From: Hymenobacter aerilatus
Lineage (GTDB): Bacteria; Bacteroidota; Bacteroidia; Cytophagales; Hymenobacteraceae
NCBI RefSeq assembly: GCF_022921095.1
Contig: NZ_CP095054.1
Coordinates: 1 to 64,000, forward strand
Direction: 5' to 3'
DNA length: 64,000 bases
Shown here one piece after another: positions 44,478-52,772 of this stretch (position 1 is the stretch's first letter; each line of letters starts with the position of its first letter). Made by a program: the position numbers and the translations under genes. The notes under the pieces were generated by a model. The model saw only the letters and a list, made by a program, of their open reading frames with translations, made no database searches and was not told the origin of the DNA.

Positions 44478-44618
44478 CGGGGGCGGGGCCGGCATTCCGC
44501 CGCGACCAACGGGAGTAGCGGAGAGCCGGCCCCGCCCCCGAGTAAGCGCCGCTGCCTGGGCCGGGCCGGTGGGAGGATTTTTTTGCGAGAAGGATAGGAA
44601 GAACGCGACCAACGGGAG
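44478..44618. repeat. Large GC-rich inverted repeat and direct repeat
   Basis: Perfect 16-bp inverted repeat: 44478–44493 and 44525–44540, separated by 31 bp. Inside, TCCGC (44496–44500) and GCGGA (44518–44522) can pair. The sequence CGCGACCAACGGGAG in the loop recurs at 44604–44618 outside. The structure is in a noncoding gap between modules. Confidence 0.7.
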
Positions 44619-44731
44619 CGGTGCGTAGCACGGTAGCGCAGCGAACTCCTGCATAGCCTGGCCCAATGGGCTCGCGCCGCCAGCAATGCCTTAATACAGC
44701 TCGTTTTCCGCCCAGGAAGAAATATTTTAGC

Positions 44732-44776
44732 TATGTCGTAAACTTACGTCATTCTATGTCGTATATTTGCGACATA
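44732..44776 (+). promoter_or_regulatory. Promoter and ArsR operator of the arsenic operon
   Basis: TATGTCG occurs at 44732–44738 and again at 44755–44761; the second copy pairs with CGACATA at 44770–44776 over an 8-bp spacer. The spacer is TATATTTG, a match to the Bacteroidota -7 element TAnnTTTG, so repressor binding would mask it. A half-site CGTAA-AC-TTACG is just upstream. A -33 element is not clear. The first gene starts at 44801. Confidence 0.7.
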
Positions 44777-44800
44777 CTTCCGGCTTTGCTCCTGACTGCT

Positions 44801-45067
44801 ATGTCTTCCAACGCGGATACCTTGGTTCATCCCCTGCTACGCGTGGTGCTCGAACGGGTGCTGCGCACCGAATGCCTCGTCCTGGAAGGCCTGCGGCTCC
44901 AGACCCAGAGCTACAACGGCCAACCCGGCGGCGGCGGCGAGCAGCGGTTGAAAGCGGCCGAACAGCGCGCCTACCAGCGGGCCGAAATCCTGCTCGCCCA
45001 GTTGCTGGCCGCCACGGCTGCCGCGCCAGCATCTATTCCCAACGCACTCCCCGATTCATCCTCATGA
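44801..45067 (+). CDS. Small hypothetical protein leading the ars operon
   Basis: An 88-residue soluble protein, helical and Leu/Ala/Gln-rich, with LLRVVLERVLRTECLVLEGLRLQTQ and a Gly-rich turn. It overlaps the arsR start by 4 bp (ATGA at 45064), so it is translated with it. It has a single Cys. I do not recognise the family. It starts right after the operator, which makes it a probable part of the operon. Confidence 0.6.
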   Translation: MSSNADTLVHPLLRVVLERVLRTECLVLEGLRLQTQSYNGQPGGGGEQRLKAAEQRAYQRAEILLAQLLAATAAAPASIPNALPDSSS

Positions 45068-45414
45068 CCTACGCTAAAACCGCCGCCTTCACCGAAGAGC
45101 AGCAGCACCTAGCCCGCGTGGCCAAGGCCCTGGCCCACCCGGCGCGAGTGGCCATCATCCAGTTCCTGGCCAGCAAAAAGACCTGCATCTCCGGCGACAT
45201 CGCCGCCGAGCTGCCCCTGTCCCGCACCACCGTATTTCAGCACTTGCAGGAGTTGAAGGCGCTGGATTTGATACGCGGCGAAATCGACGGCCTCACGGTC
45301 TGCTACTGCCTCAATACCGAGCTGCTGCAACAGGTGCACCAGCAGTTCACCGCCTTTTTCATCGAGGCCACGAGCGGCGCCGTTTGCGGCCCCGATGATG
45401 CCTGCGCCTGCTAA
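45064..45414 (+). CDS. arsR: ArsR-family arsenic repressor
   Basis: A 116-residue winged-helix repressor with KALAHPARVAIIQFLASKKTCISGDIAAELPLSRTTVFQHLQELKALDLI as the DNA-binding core. Cys at TCIS near the recognition helix and Cys-rich ends (VCYC, VCGPDDACAC) give several possible thiol ligands. The DDACAC tail may bind arsenite. It is translationally coupled to the small gene upstream and presumably binds the operator before it. Confidence 0.9.
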   Translation: MTYAKTAAFTEEQQHLARVAKALAHPARVAIIQFLASKKTCISGDIAAELPLSRTTVFQHLQELKALDLIRGEIDGLTVCYCLNTELLQQVHQQFTAFFIEATSGAVCGPDDACAC

Positions 45415-45455
45415 CCATCCTCACTTTAACCCTTACCATTTTACGAAGCAACGCC

Positions 45456-45920
45456 ATGAAAATCTCTGAAATCAAGCAGGCCCTGACCGAAGTAGAAGCC
45501 ATTAATTTCCGCCTGCCCACGGGCGAGTACCTGCCTTCCCATTTCCACGTCACGGAAGTGGGCCTGGTGAGCAAGCATTTCATCGACTGCGGCGGCGTGG
45601 AGCGCCAAGAAACCGTGGCCAACTTCCAGCTCTGGGAGGCCGGTGATTATGACCACCGCCTAGCCCCCCAGAAATTCCTGCACATCCTGAAGCTGTCGGA
45701 GAAAATCCTGGGACAGGAAGACTTGGACATTGAAGTAGAGTACCAGCAGGCCACCATCGGCAAGTTCGGCCTGACCTTCGACGGCACCGATTTCGTGCTC
45801 ATGCCCAAGCAGACGGCCTGCCTGGCCCAGGATGCCTGCGGCATTCCGGCGGCCCAGCAGTTCGCGCTGCCCCAGCTGCAAACGGCCGGCGGCTGCACGC
45901 CGGGCGGCGGGTGCTGCTAA
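45456..45920 (+). CDS. DUF6428-type ars operon protein
   Basis: A 154-residue protein with a DUF6428-like core (SEIKQALTEVEAINFRLPTGEYLPSHFHVTEVG) and a Cys-rich C-terminus ending in GGGCC. This family is repeatedly found in Bacteroidota arsenic operons. Its role is not established; the Cys-rich tail could bind arsenite. It begins 41 bp after arsR. Confidence 0.85.
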   Translation: MKISEIKQALTEVEAINFRLPTGEYLPSHFHVTEVGLVSKHFIDCGGVERQETVANFQLWEAGDYDHRLAPQKFLHILKLSEKILGQEDLDIEVEYQQATIGKFGLTFDGTDFVLMPKQTACLAQDACGIPAAQQFALPQLQTAGGCTPGGGCC

Positions 45921-45992
45921 AATGACCACGCGGCGCGGCCCTCCCGGGTCACGCCGCTTGACTTATCCCCCAATCCATTCCGCCCGATTTCG

Positions 45993-46766
45993 ATGACAAT
46001 TGCCTTTTTCTCCGACGTGCACGGCAACCTGCCGGCCTTGGAAGCGGTGCTGGCCGATATGGAGCAGCGCCGGCCCGACATGATTTTCTGCCTGGGCGAT
46101 TTGGTGGGCTACGCGCCCTGGCCCAACGAAGTGGTGAATGAGGTGCGCCGCCGCGGCATCCCCACATTGGCCGGTAACTACGACCAGGGCATCGGGCTGG
46201 CCAGTAGCAACTGCGGCTGCGCTTACAAAACCGACACCGAAAAGGACCTGGGCGCGCAAAGCATTGCCTACACTAACCATATCATGGGCGACGAGGAGCG
46301 GCGCTACCTGCGCCTGCTACCCAAACACATGCGGCTGGAGTTTCAGGAGGAGCCCTGCACCCTGAACCTGCTGATGGTGCACGGCTCGCCGCGCAAAATC
46401 AATGAGTACCTGTTTGAGGACCGGCCCGAGGCCAGCTTTCTGCGGGTGTTGGCCGAGGCCAACGCCGATATTATGCTATTCGGGCATACTCACAAGCCCT
46501 ACCACCGCACCTTCGCCTACGAAGTGGAAGGCGAAACCCGCTACCGCCACGCCCTCAACATCGGCTCGGTGGGCAAGCCCAAGGACGGTGACCCACGCGC
46601 GGCTTACCAGTTGCTGCACCTCGACGAAAACACGAAGCTCACGGACCCTGGCAGCGTGCGCACGGAACTTATTCGGGTCGAATACGACGTGGAGAAAGCC
46701 GCCCAGGCCGTGGAGGCCTCCCCGCTGCCGAACGAATACGCCGACATGCTGCGCAAAGCCTATTAA
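45993..46766 (+). CDS. Metallophosphoesterase of the ars operon
   Basis: A 257-residue calcineurin-type phosphoesterase. Metal-binding motifs are FFSDVHGNLPAL (DxH), GDLVGYAPWPNEV (GDxxx), AGNYD, GSPR and GHTH (LFGHTHKPYHR). Such genes occur in arsenic operons of several bacteria, but the substrate in resistance is unknown. It is located between the DUF6428 gene and arsN. Confidence 0.88.
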   Translation: MTIAFFSDVHGNLPALEAVLADMEQRRPDMIFCLGDLVGYAPWPNEVVNEVRRRGIPTLAGNYDQGIGLASSNCGCAYKTDTEKDLGAQSIAYTNHIMGDEERRYLRLLPKHMRLEFQEEPCTLNLLMVHGSPRKINEYLFEDRPEASFLRVLAEANADIMLFGHTHKPYHRTFAYEVEGETRYRHALNIGSVGKPKDGDPRAAYQLLHLDENTKLTDPGSVRTELIRVEYDVEKAAQAVEASPLPNEYADMLRKAY

Positions 46767-46778
46767 GCTACCAACCCG

Positions 46779-47273
46779 ATGACCATTCAACCACTCGCGG
46801 AAACCCACTGGCCCGCCGTGCGTGCCATCTACGAGCAAGGCATTGCCACGGGCAACGCCACGTTTGAAACGCAGGCCCCCGAATGGGAGGCCTGGGACCG
46901 GGCGCACCTGGCCCACAGCCGCCTGGTCGCCGTCGATGACACCGGCATGGTGCTGGGCTGGGCTGCGCTCTCGCCGGTGTCGAGCCGCTGCGTGTACGGC
47001 GGGGTGGCCGAACTCAGCATCTACATCGCCGCCGACGCCCGTGGGCAGGGCGTCGGCCGGCAGCTGCTGCAGGTCTTGATTGCGGACTCGGAGGCCCAAG
47101 GCATCTGGACGCTGCAAGCTGGCACCTTCGAGGAAAACAGCGCCAGCATTGGCCTGCATACTCAGGCAGGTTTTCGCGTCATCGGCCACCGCGAACGGAT
47201 TGGCCAGCACCACGGCGTGTGGCGCAACACGGTGCAGATGGAGCGGCGCAGCTCCTCCGTCGGGGTCGCTTAA
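46779..47273 (+). CDS. arsN: ArsN-type GNAT acetyltransferase
   Basis: A 164-residue acetyltransferase with the CoA-binding motif RGQGVGRQLL and a C-terminal HH.GVWR.TV.MER pattern typical of the ArsN/phosphinothricin acetyltransferase group. It is within the ars operon, so it probably acetylates arsinothricin or a related organoarsenical. It begins 12 bp after the phosphoesterase gene and is followed by the arsenite pump. Confidence 0.88.
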   Translation: MTIQPLAETHWPAVRAIYEQGIATGNATFETQAPEWEAWDRAHLAHSRLVAVDDTGMVLGWAALSPVSSRCVYGGVAELSIYIAADARGQGVGRQLLQVLIADSEAQGIWTLQAGTFEENSASIGLHTQAGFRVIGHRERIGQHHGVWRNTVQMERRSSSVGVA

Positions 47274-47286
47274 TTCACTATTTTCT

Positions 47287-48393
47287 ATGACAACCCTGAA
47301 TCAACCCCTGCCCGCCGCCCCGGCCCCCGCCGCGCTGGCTGAAAAGAAACTCTCTGGCCTCGACCGGGGCCTCACGCTCTGGATATTCCTGGCCATGGCG
47401 CTGGGCGTCGGCCTGGGCTACTTTGTGCCCGGCATCAACGGGGCCATCAACTACTTCTCAGTGGGCACGGTGAACGTACCGCTGGCCATCGGCCTGATTC
47501 TGATGATGTACCCGCCGTTGGCCAAGGTCAAGTACGAGCAGCTGCCCACGGTCTTCAAAAACACGCGCATCATCGGCCTCTCGCTGTTCCTAAACTGGAT
47601 TCTGGGCCCCCTGCTCATGTTTTTCCTGGCCATCTGGCTGCTGCCCGACAAGCCCGAATACATGATGGGCCTGATTCTCATCGGCATCGCCCGCTGCATT
47701 GCCATGGTGCTGGTCTGGAATGACCTGGCCGATGGCAGTCGCGAGTACGCCGCCGGGCTGGTGGCCCTGAATTCCATCTTTCAGGTACTGTTTTATTCGG
47801 TGCTGGCCTGGCTGTTCATCACCGTGCTGCCGCCTTACTTTGGCCTGAAGGGCTACGCGGTGAACATCGGCATCTGGGACATTGCCCGGAGCGTACTCGT
47901 TTACCTGGGCATTCCGTTCGCGGCGGGCTTTTTGTCGCGCACCGTCCTGCGCCGGCTGAAAGGCGACGCATGGTACGAGAACGTCTACATCCCGGCCATC
48001 AGCCCCATTACGCTGGTGGCGCTGCTGCTCACCATCGTGGTCATGTTCAGCCTCAAGGGCGAAACCATCGTGCAGGTGCCGCTCGATGTGCTGCGCATCG
48101 CCCTGCCGCTGGCCCTGTACTTCGGCATCATGTTCGTGCTTAGTTTCGCGGCCGGCAAGTATCTAGGGGCCGACTACGCTGAGAATGCCTCCATTGCTTT
48201 CACGGCCACCGGCAATAACTTCGAGCTGGCCATTGCCGTGGCCATTGGGGTGTTTGGCCTGAACTCGGGCCAGGCCTTCGCCGGAGTTATCGGCCCGCTG
48301 ATTGAGGTGCCGGCGCTGATTGCGCTGGTTAACCTGGCCTTCTGGTTCCGCCGCCGCTGGTACGACGGCAAAACGGTGGCTTCGGCCGCGTAA
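47287..48393 (+). CDS. acr3: Arsenite efflux transporter (ACR3 type)
   Basis: A 368-residue membrane protein with about ten helices and ACR3 motifs: GRYFVPGING-like GLGYFVPG near the start, IGIARCIAMVLVWNDLA in the middle, and FTATGNNFELAIAVAIGVFG near the end. The conserved Cys in ARCIAMV is the arsenite-binding residue of the family. The ATG at 47287 follows a stop and gives the usual length. It exports arsenite made by ArsC. Confidence 0.93.
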   Translation: MTTLNQPLPAAPAPAALAEKKLSGLDRGLTLWIFLAMALGVGLGYFVPGINGAINYFSVGTVNVPLAIGLILMMYPPLAKVKYEQLPTVFKNTRIIGLSLFLNWILGPLLMFFLAIWLLPDKPEYMMGLILIGIARCIAMVLVWNDLADGSREYAAGLVALNSIFQVLFYSVLAWLFITVLPPYFGLKGYAVNIGIWDIARSVLVYLGIPFAAGFLSRTVLRRLKGDAWYENVYIPAISPITLVALLLTIVVMFSLKGETIVQVPLDVLRIALPLALYFGIMFVLSFAAGKYLGADYAENASIAFTATGNNFELAIAVAIGVFGLNSGQAFAGVIGPLIEVPALIALVNLAFWFRRRWYDGKTVASAA

Positions 48394-48419
48394 CTCTTCC
48401 CCTGCTTTTTTCCCTGCTC

Positions 48420-48860
48420 ATGTCTGGTAAGAAAAACGTGCTGGTGCTCTGCACCGGCAACTCCTGCCGCAGCCAGCTGCTGCACGGCTACCTCGCCCAA
48501 GAGCTAGGCGAGCGGGCCGCCGTCTACAGCGCCGGCGTAGAAGTCCACGGGCTTAATCCCCGCGCCGTGCGCGTAATGGCCGAGGACGGGGTGGATATCT
48601 CGCATCACACTAGCAACCACATCGATGAGTACGCCGCCGTGCCGTTCGATTACGTGCTGACTGTGTGCGACCACGCCAACGAGGTGTGCCCAGTGTTTCC
48701 GTCGTCGGCCAAGAAGCTGCACCACAACTTTCCCGACCCGGCCAAGGCTACTGGCAGCGAGGAGGAAATTATGGGGCAGTTTCGCGCGGTGCGCGACCAG
48801 GTGAAAGCCTATGCCCACGACTTCGTTCAGGCGCAGTTCAAGACAACTCAAAGCATCTGA
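48420..48860 (+). CDS. arsC: Arsenate reductase (thioredoxin-dependent ArsC)
   Basis: A 146-residue low-molecular-weight phosphatase-fold enzyme. The active site is CTGNSCRS (Cys11), and two further Cys at 83 and 90 (VCDHANEVC) match the three-cysteine relay of thioredoxin-coupled arsenate reductases. It reduces arsenate to arsenite for ACR3. It is the last gene of the ars operon. Confidence 0.94.
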   Translation: MSGKKNVLVLCTGNSCRSQLLHGYLAQELGERAAVYSAGVEVHGLNPRAVRVMAEDGVDISHHTSNHIDEYAAVPFDYVLTVCDHANEVCPVFPSSAKKLHHNFPDPAKATGSEEEIMGQFRAVRDQVKAYAHDFVQAQFKTTQSI

Positions 48861-48954
48861 ATAATAAGTATTTATGCCAGTGAATCCTTACGCGGAATTC
48901 TTCGTTCAAACTCACCGTTGAGGTAAAGAGAGTTTTTCCCTCTCGCCCTGCTAT

Positions 48955-49137
48955 ATGGCAACGAACAAACCGGCCGGCGACGGCCACCGCAACGGCGCAG
49001 TGCGCGACCGTTCGCAAGTTTTCAACCCCGTCACGGAGCAATACGTGAAGCGGAACACCACCAACGGCCAGTTCATGGACGTGAAGCAAGATGGTACGCC
49101 CTTCAAAGGCGTGCGAAAAGAGAAGGGAGGCAAATAG
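48955..49137 (+). CDS. Small conserved hypothetical protein
   Basis: A 60-residue hydrophilic protein with DGHRNGAVRDRSQVFNP and VKQDGTPFKGVRKEKGG. I recognise this as a widely spread small protein with no known role. It may bind nucleic acid, given the many Lys/Arg. It is followed by a terminator and lies between arsC and the DUF4238 gene. Confidence 0.75.
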   Translation: MATNKPAGDGHRNGAVRDRSQVFNPVTEQYVKRNTTNGQFMDVKQDGTPFKGVRKEKGGK

Positions 49138-49167
49138 CACTACTTCTACTCTGTCTTTTGTCAGTAA

Positions 49168-49199
49168 AAAGGCGGCTCCGAAATTGGAGTCGCTTTTTT
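49168..49199 (+). terminator. Terminator after the small conserved gene
   Basis: Stem GCGGCTCC (49172–49179) / GGAGTCGC (49186–49193) with one G:T pair, loop GAAATT, followed by a run of six T on the upper strand. It ends the rightward ars-side transcripts before the DUF4238 gene at 49223. Confidence 0.8.
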
Positions 49200-49222
49200 A
49201 TTTTAATTGTTGCCCACCACTG

Positions 49223-50092
49223 ATGCAGGTATCACGCCGACACCACTACATTCCCCAATTCCTCATTAAGAATTTCGCGGATGCGGATGGAATGCTCTAC
49301 TTGCTTGATAAGCAGACGGGTAGAATAGCCAAGCAGCGGCAAAGCCCAAAGGCTATATTCTTTGAGATGGACCGGAATACGGTTCTCTTCCACGGCCAGC
49401 CCAAAGACCATCTGGAGGCCTTGTATGCAGCTTTGGATGACAAGGCCGCCGCCGATTTGCAAAATGTCCTTCTCTCCCGAAAAGCTTCTCTCGAAGCAGT
49501 GGTGAGCATTGTTGCGCTGGCCAGCTCCCTTAAATGGCGCATACCGGCGAGCGACCCGCAGTTTGGCCGACTGAAAGAGGAGTTGAGCCTGGCCGACTTA
49601 AAAGCTGAAATCCGGCCCATCGACCAAGCTAACCCAGTCGACCTGAATGCGCTGAACCAGTTGGTGGATTCGGATGCTATCAAAGAGGCCAAGCGAATAT
49701 TGTTGCCTCTGCTGCCGTTGTTTGACGAGAACAAGCTTACCGACATTCACGCCAACTGGTTTATTCACTCGCAGCCCGATGAACGGTTTCCCTCCGTGAT
49801 TGGAGACTGCCCCGTGCTGGAAAGGCCCAATGCTGACTATAGCAAATTAGAAGACTTCATCTTTCCGCTAAGCGCTACCGACACGTTTATTTACAAGCAC
49901 GGGGCCCAGAAGCGGATTAAAAGCCCAATTTTCACTATCCAGAAGGACCTGGCTACCCTTCACTATTCCACGCGTTACGTTGCCTGCATGAGCAAAACGC
50001 ACTTGGAAACCATCATGCAGATGTACAGTGTGATGCAAGCTCAAAACCAAGTAGAAAAGCTCACTGAGCTCTTATTTGACTTTATCGCCTAA
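49223..50092 (+). CDS. DUF4238 protein
   Basis: A 289-residue protein beginning with HHYIPQFLIKNFA, the hallmark of DUF4238. The rest contains KQTGRIAKQ, NTVLFHGQPKDHLEALYA and a C-terminal helical part. The ATG at 49223 starts directly before this signature. DUF4238 proteins are often annotated near mobile elements and are suspected in defence, but no activity is established. It may be an immunity gene by position. Confidence 0.8.
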   Translation: MQVSRRHHYIPQFLIKNFADADGMLYLLDKQTGRIAKQRQSPKAIFFEMDRNTVLFHGQPKDHLEALYAALDDKAAADLQNVLLSRKASLEAVVSIVALASSLKWRIPASDPQFGRLKEELSLADLKAEIRPIDQANPVDLNALNQLVDSDAIKEAKRILLPLLPLFDENKLTDIHANWFIHSQPDERFPSVIGDCPVLERPNADYSKLEDFIFPLSATDTFIYKHGAQKRIKSPIFTIQKDLATLHYSTRYVACMSKTHLETIMQMYSVMQAQNQVEKLTELLFDFIA

Positions 50093-50179
50093 TTCCTTTA
50101 GCGACATTCGAAACCCTGAGCAATTATCAGCCAAGTTTACTCCCCACGTTTCGCGCAATCTTCAACAGGGTGCAGTTAA

Positions 50180-51376
50180 CTACCCACGCCACCGCCAAGC
50201 TCTTCTAAAGCCCTTAGCCTCAGCATCCGCTACCGTCAAGGCATAAAACTCGCCTGCTTTATCCAGCTTGGTTCGGTCATACATCTGGTCAAATGGCAGG
50301 TGATAAATCCGTTCACCCGTTGCCGGACTGATGTGGCATTTTATCATCGGAAAAGCGCCCAGCCTGACCTGCTCCCGCACCTGGATGCCCAAAGCTTGGG
50401 CAAACTTGCGGGCCGTATCCGACAAATCAGTGGAGGTGCAAAACACCCCCAGAATGTTACTGGCGGAAAGTAACTGCGGAAAAAGGTGAAGCTGCTGTTC
50501 AACTAACTTTTTCTGCGCTGAGTCCAGGTAGAATTTGACGGTGGTACCAAACAGCTGGTTGATATGCTTTTCGTGAATGAGCTTGTGCTTGCTCCAGTAC
50601 TTGCACTGCACGATTAGGGTGTTGCCGTCTTTACGACAGATTAAGTCTCTTCCCAAGTCTTCCTTGCCATTCTCAATCCCAAAATAGGTTACGGTATAGC
50701 CTTCGCACTCATACAAATACCCCACAAATCGCTCGTAGTCACGGCCCAACTGGTAAGGGCTTTTCCGGCCCTGCATATATCGCTCCAAGGCCCGCTGGTT
50801 CCGCTCGGTCGTGGAGAGACTGCTATATTCTCCAGCCGTCAGAAAAACACTCACCGGGTCGGCCTCCTGCGGTGCTTGCTCGCCATGTGTATCCTTTATT
50901 TCCAGGAGCGCCTCCTCCATTTCTCCTTCGCGAAACTCCGTCAGAAATGGAAACAGGCCTTCGTACTGGTTGATAACGTATTGCAGGTGTTTCAACTGAG
51001 CAGCCAGAATACGTTTCTCTTTCCCTACCTCGCGCACTGCCTGGGCAGAGGACTTGGCCGGCCGGGGCTTAAAGGCCAAATAGTCAGCAACCTGATTGTT
51101 GTTAAGCAAGACCAGGTCCGCAATTGCACCAGCCAGCCAAGGAAAGCTTTTGCTTTTCTCGGTTAACACTTTTTCCAATCGAGCCACATCAGCGGCCCGC
51201 TTGTCGAGTATTTTCTCCCGGACGTTTAACTCGGAATTCCTGGTTTGGTAATCCTTGTAAAGGCTACTCTTTTCCTGCGCCAGCTGCTTATCAAGCCGGT
51301 TTTTTCGAATTGCTAATAGCCCCAATCCGACCAGAAATCCGAGCAACACCAACCATAGATACAGATACTCGGCCAT
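50180..51376 (-). CDS. Membrane-anchored Mrr-like endonuclease
   Basis: A 398-residue protein with one membrane helix at residues 4–22 (YLYLWLVLLGFLVGLGLLA), a coiled coil from about 27 to 78, a helical linker, and a C-terminal restriction-endonuclease-like domain. The nuclease signature is GRDYERFVG (Glu216), LGRDL (Asp244) and VQCKYW (Gln257, Lys259). Membrane attachment of an Mrr-type domain is unusual. It could act in defence against injected DNA. Confidence 0.8.
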   Translation of the reverse strand: MAEYLYLWLVLLGFLVGLGLLAIRKNRLDKQLAQEKSSLYKDYQTRNSELNVREKILDKRAADVARLEKVLTEKSKSFPWLAGAIADLVLLNNNQVADYLAFKPRPAKSSAQAVREVGKEKRILAAQLKHLQYVINQYEGLFPFLTEFREGEMEEALLEIKDTHGEQAPQEADPVSVFLTAGEYSSLSTTERNQRALERYMQGRKSPYQLGRDYERFVGYLYECEGYTVTYFGIENGKEDLGRDLICRKDGNTLIVQCKYWSKHKLIHEKHINQLFGTTVKFYLDSAQKKLVEQQLHLFPQLLSASNILGVFCTSTDLSDTARKFAQALGIQVREQVRLGAFPMIKCHISPATGERIYHLPFDQMYDRTKLDKAGEFYALTVADAEAKGFRRAWRWRG

Positions 51377-51426
51377 AAAAAGTCAAGCCAACTCTTAATA
51401 TTCTACTAAAGTACAGACACGGTCCC

Positions 51427-52674
51427 TCACACCGAGCGCGCAATTTTCAGCATGGCCGCCGGCGAATCACCAAACTTGCATAGCGCCTCGCAGTGCTGGC
51501 GCAACTCCGAGAACAGGATGTAGCGGATGGTAGCGCCAGCGGCCCGGATGGCCGGCCGCGAGAGCTGGGCCTGCACTTCCTTCTCGCGGGCATCGGGCAC
51601 CACAAGATAGAGCGCCGTCTCGTGCTCGGGCATGGAGAACGCCAAGTCCGTCAGGCGCAGGATGCCGCTGTAGATGCTGGTGCTTTTCTCCACCTCAAAG
51701 GCCGCTACCACGCGGTTGGTGCCGGGAGCGAACCACACGATGTCGATGAGGCGGATGGTGCTGGCCACCTCGGCCGGCACGGGCAGTTCGGGGTGCTGGT
51801 CGAGGCAGAGAAAGGAGAGCTTCTGGCCGCCGCAAAGACGGTTGCGGTCGTTGATGGCCGTGGTCACGTCGCAGCCCAGGGCCTTGCCCACGCGCAGCAG
51901 GTGATGCTGCATCTCGGTGTGCTGGTTTTCCTCCTGCGCCTCGGATTGCACCTCCTTGTGGCGCTTTTGGGCCTGCTGCTGGTACTTGTCGCGGTCCTCG
52001 TCGGTGGCAAATTGTTGGTCGCCGGCAATCATCTTCTTCACGCCCACGTCGAAAAGCAGCCCGCTCAGCGCGCCGTAGTCGAGGCTCAGGTGCTGGCGGT
52101 GCTCCTGATTAAGGTCGCGCAGCCGGTCGCGCATCCGCAGGTACTCGGACCAGGAGCCCAGCTTGATTTTCTCCCCAAACAGGGCGTTGAAGCCGTTGAC
52201 GATGGCCGTGTTGCAGGGTGGCATCAGCGTGGGGTGCAGGAAATAGAGGATACTAGCCACGGCCGGCCCCAGCCCCTTGATTTTGCGGCGGTCCAGAATG
52301 TCGATTTCGCGCAGCAGCTGCTGCTCGGTAGTGGCCGCCAGGCAGCTTTCCAAGAATTGGCCGAAGGCGCGCTTGTTGTCTTCGTGCTCGTATATGTCGG
52401 GGATGCGCAGCTTGGGCTTCCAGTAGAAGGGGTGCGCCGCGCCCTGGAACACCTGCTTTTGCTCGCTGATGACGCCGAGCACGAATTCGAGCGAAGTGCC
52501 CTTAAAATCGTTGCCGAAGCTGCCCGCCTTGATGTCCTTGACCACCTGCTGCACCCCGCGCCGAATGGAGCGGAAGGCCTTCAAGCGCTCCTCGTTATTG
52601 ATGAACCAGGTGTTGTAAACGGACTCGGAATCAGCTTTGTATTGCTGAATAAGGGGCGGTAGCGCGGCAGACAT
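51427..52674 (-). CDS. Putative nuclease with HhH and FEVEK motifs
   Basis: A 415-residue protein with KIKGLGPAVASILYFLHP, which looks like a helix-hairpin-helix DNA-binding turn, in the first half, and VVAAFEVEKSTSIYSGILRLTDL near the C-terminus, resembling PD-(D/E)xK nuclease active-site patterns. The ATG at 52674 (MSAALPPLI) is used; the longer frame overlaps the DUF4396 gene. I recognise it as probably a restriction-endonuclease-type protein, but not a named family. Confidence 0.55.
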   Translation of the reverse strand: MSAALPPLIQQYKADSESVYNTWFINNEERLKAFRSIRRGVQQVVKDIKAGSFGNDFKGTSLEFVLGVISEQKQVFQGAAHPFYWKPKLRIPDIYEHEDNKRAFGQFLESCLAATTEQQLLREIDILDRRKIKGLGPAVASILYFLHPTLMPPCNTAIVNGFNALFGEKIKLGSWSEYLRMRDRLRDLNQEHRQHLSLDYGALSGLLFDVGVKKMIAGDQQFATDEDRDKYQQQAQKRHKEVQSEAQEENQHTEMQHHLLRVGKALGCDVTTAINDRNRLCGGQKLSFLCLDQHPELPVPAEVASTIRLIDIVWFAPGTNRVVAAFEVEKSTSIYSGILRLTDLAFSMPEHETALYLVVPDAREKEVQAQLSRPAIRAAGATIRYILFSELRQHCEALCKFGDSPAAMLKIARSV

Positions 52675-52772
52675 ATAATGGGGCGGGATAATTGGAATCA
52701 CGAAGATGCGCAGAACCCCGGGGTCCGCAAGCCGCCGCACCCAAAATCCGTCGTCCGGGTTGCCGTTGCGGG

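Larger units (their letters stand above)
44208..44800. other. Noncoding region between methyltransferase and ars operon
   Basis: About 590 bp with no convincing gene. It contains a long GC-rich inverted repeat (44478–44540), a 15-bp direct repeat (44501–44515 and 44604–44618) and, at its right end, the ars promoter/operator. The frames in the middle are low-complexity and not supported. Confidence 0.5.

Noticed and set aside
44334..44700. Several frames in the gap between methyltransferase and ars operon
   Set aside because: Pro/Arg/Ala/Gly-rich, no domain, and they are created by the GC-rich inverted repeat.
51493..52662. 389-residue frame on the upper strand antisense to the putative nuclease
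   Set aside because: It mirrors the real gene at 51427–52674 and shows no family features; it is a GC-driven shadow.
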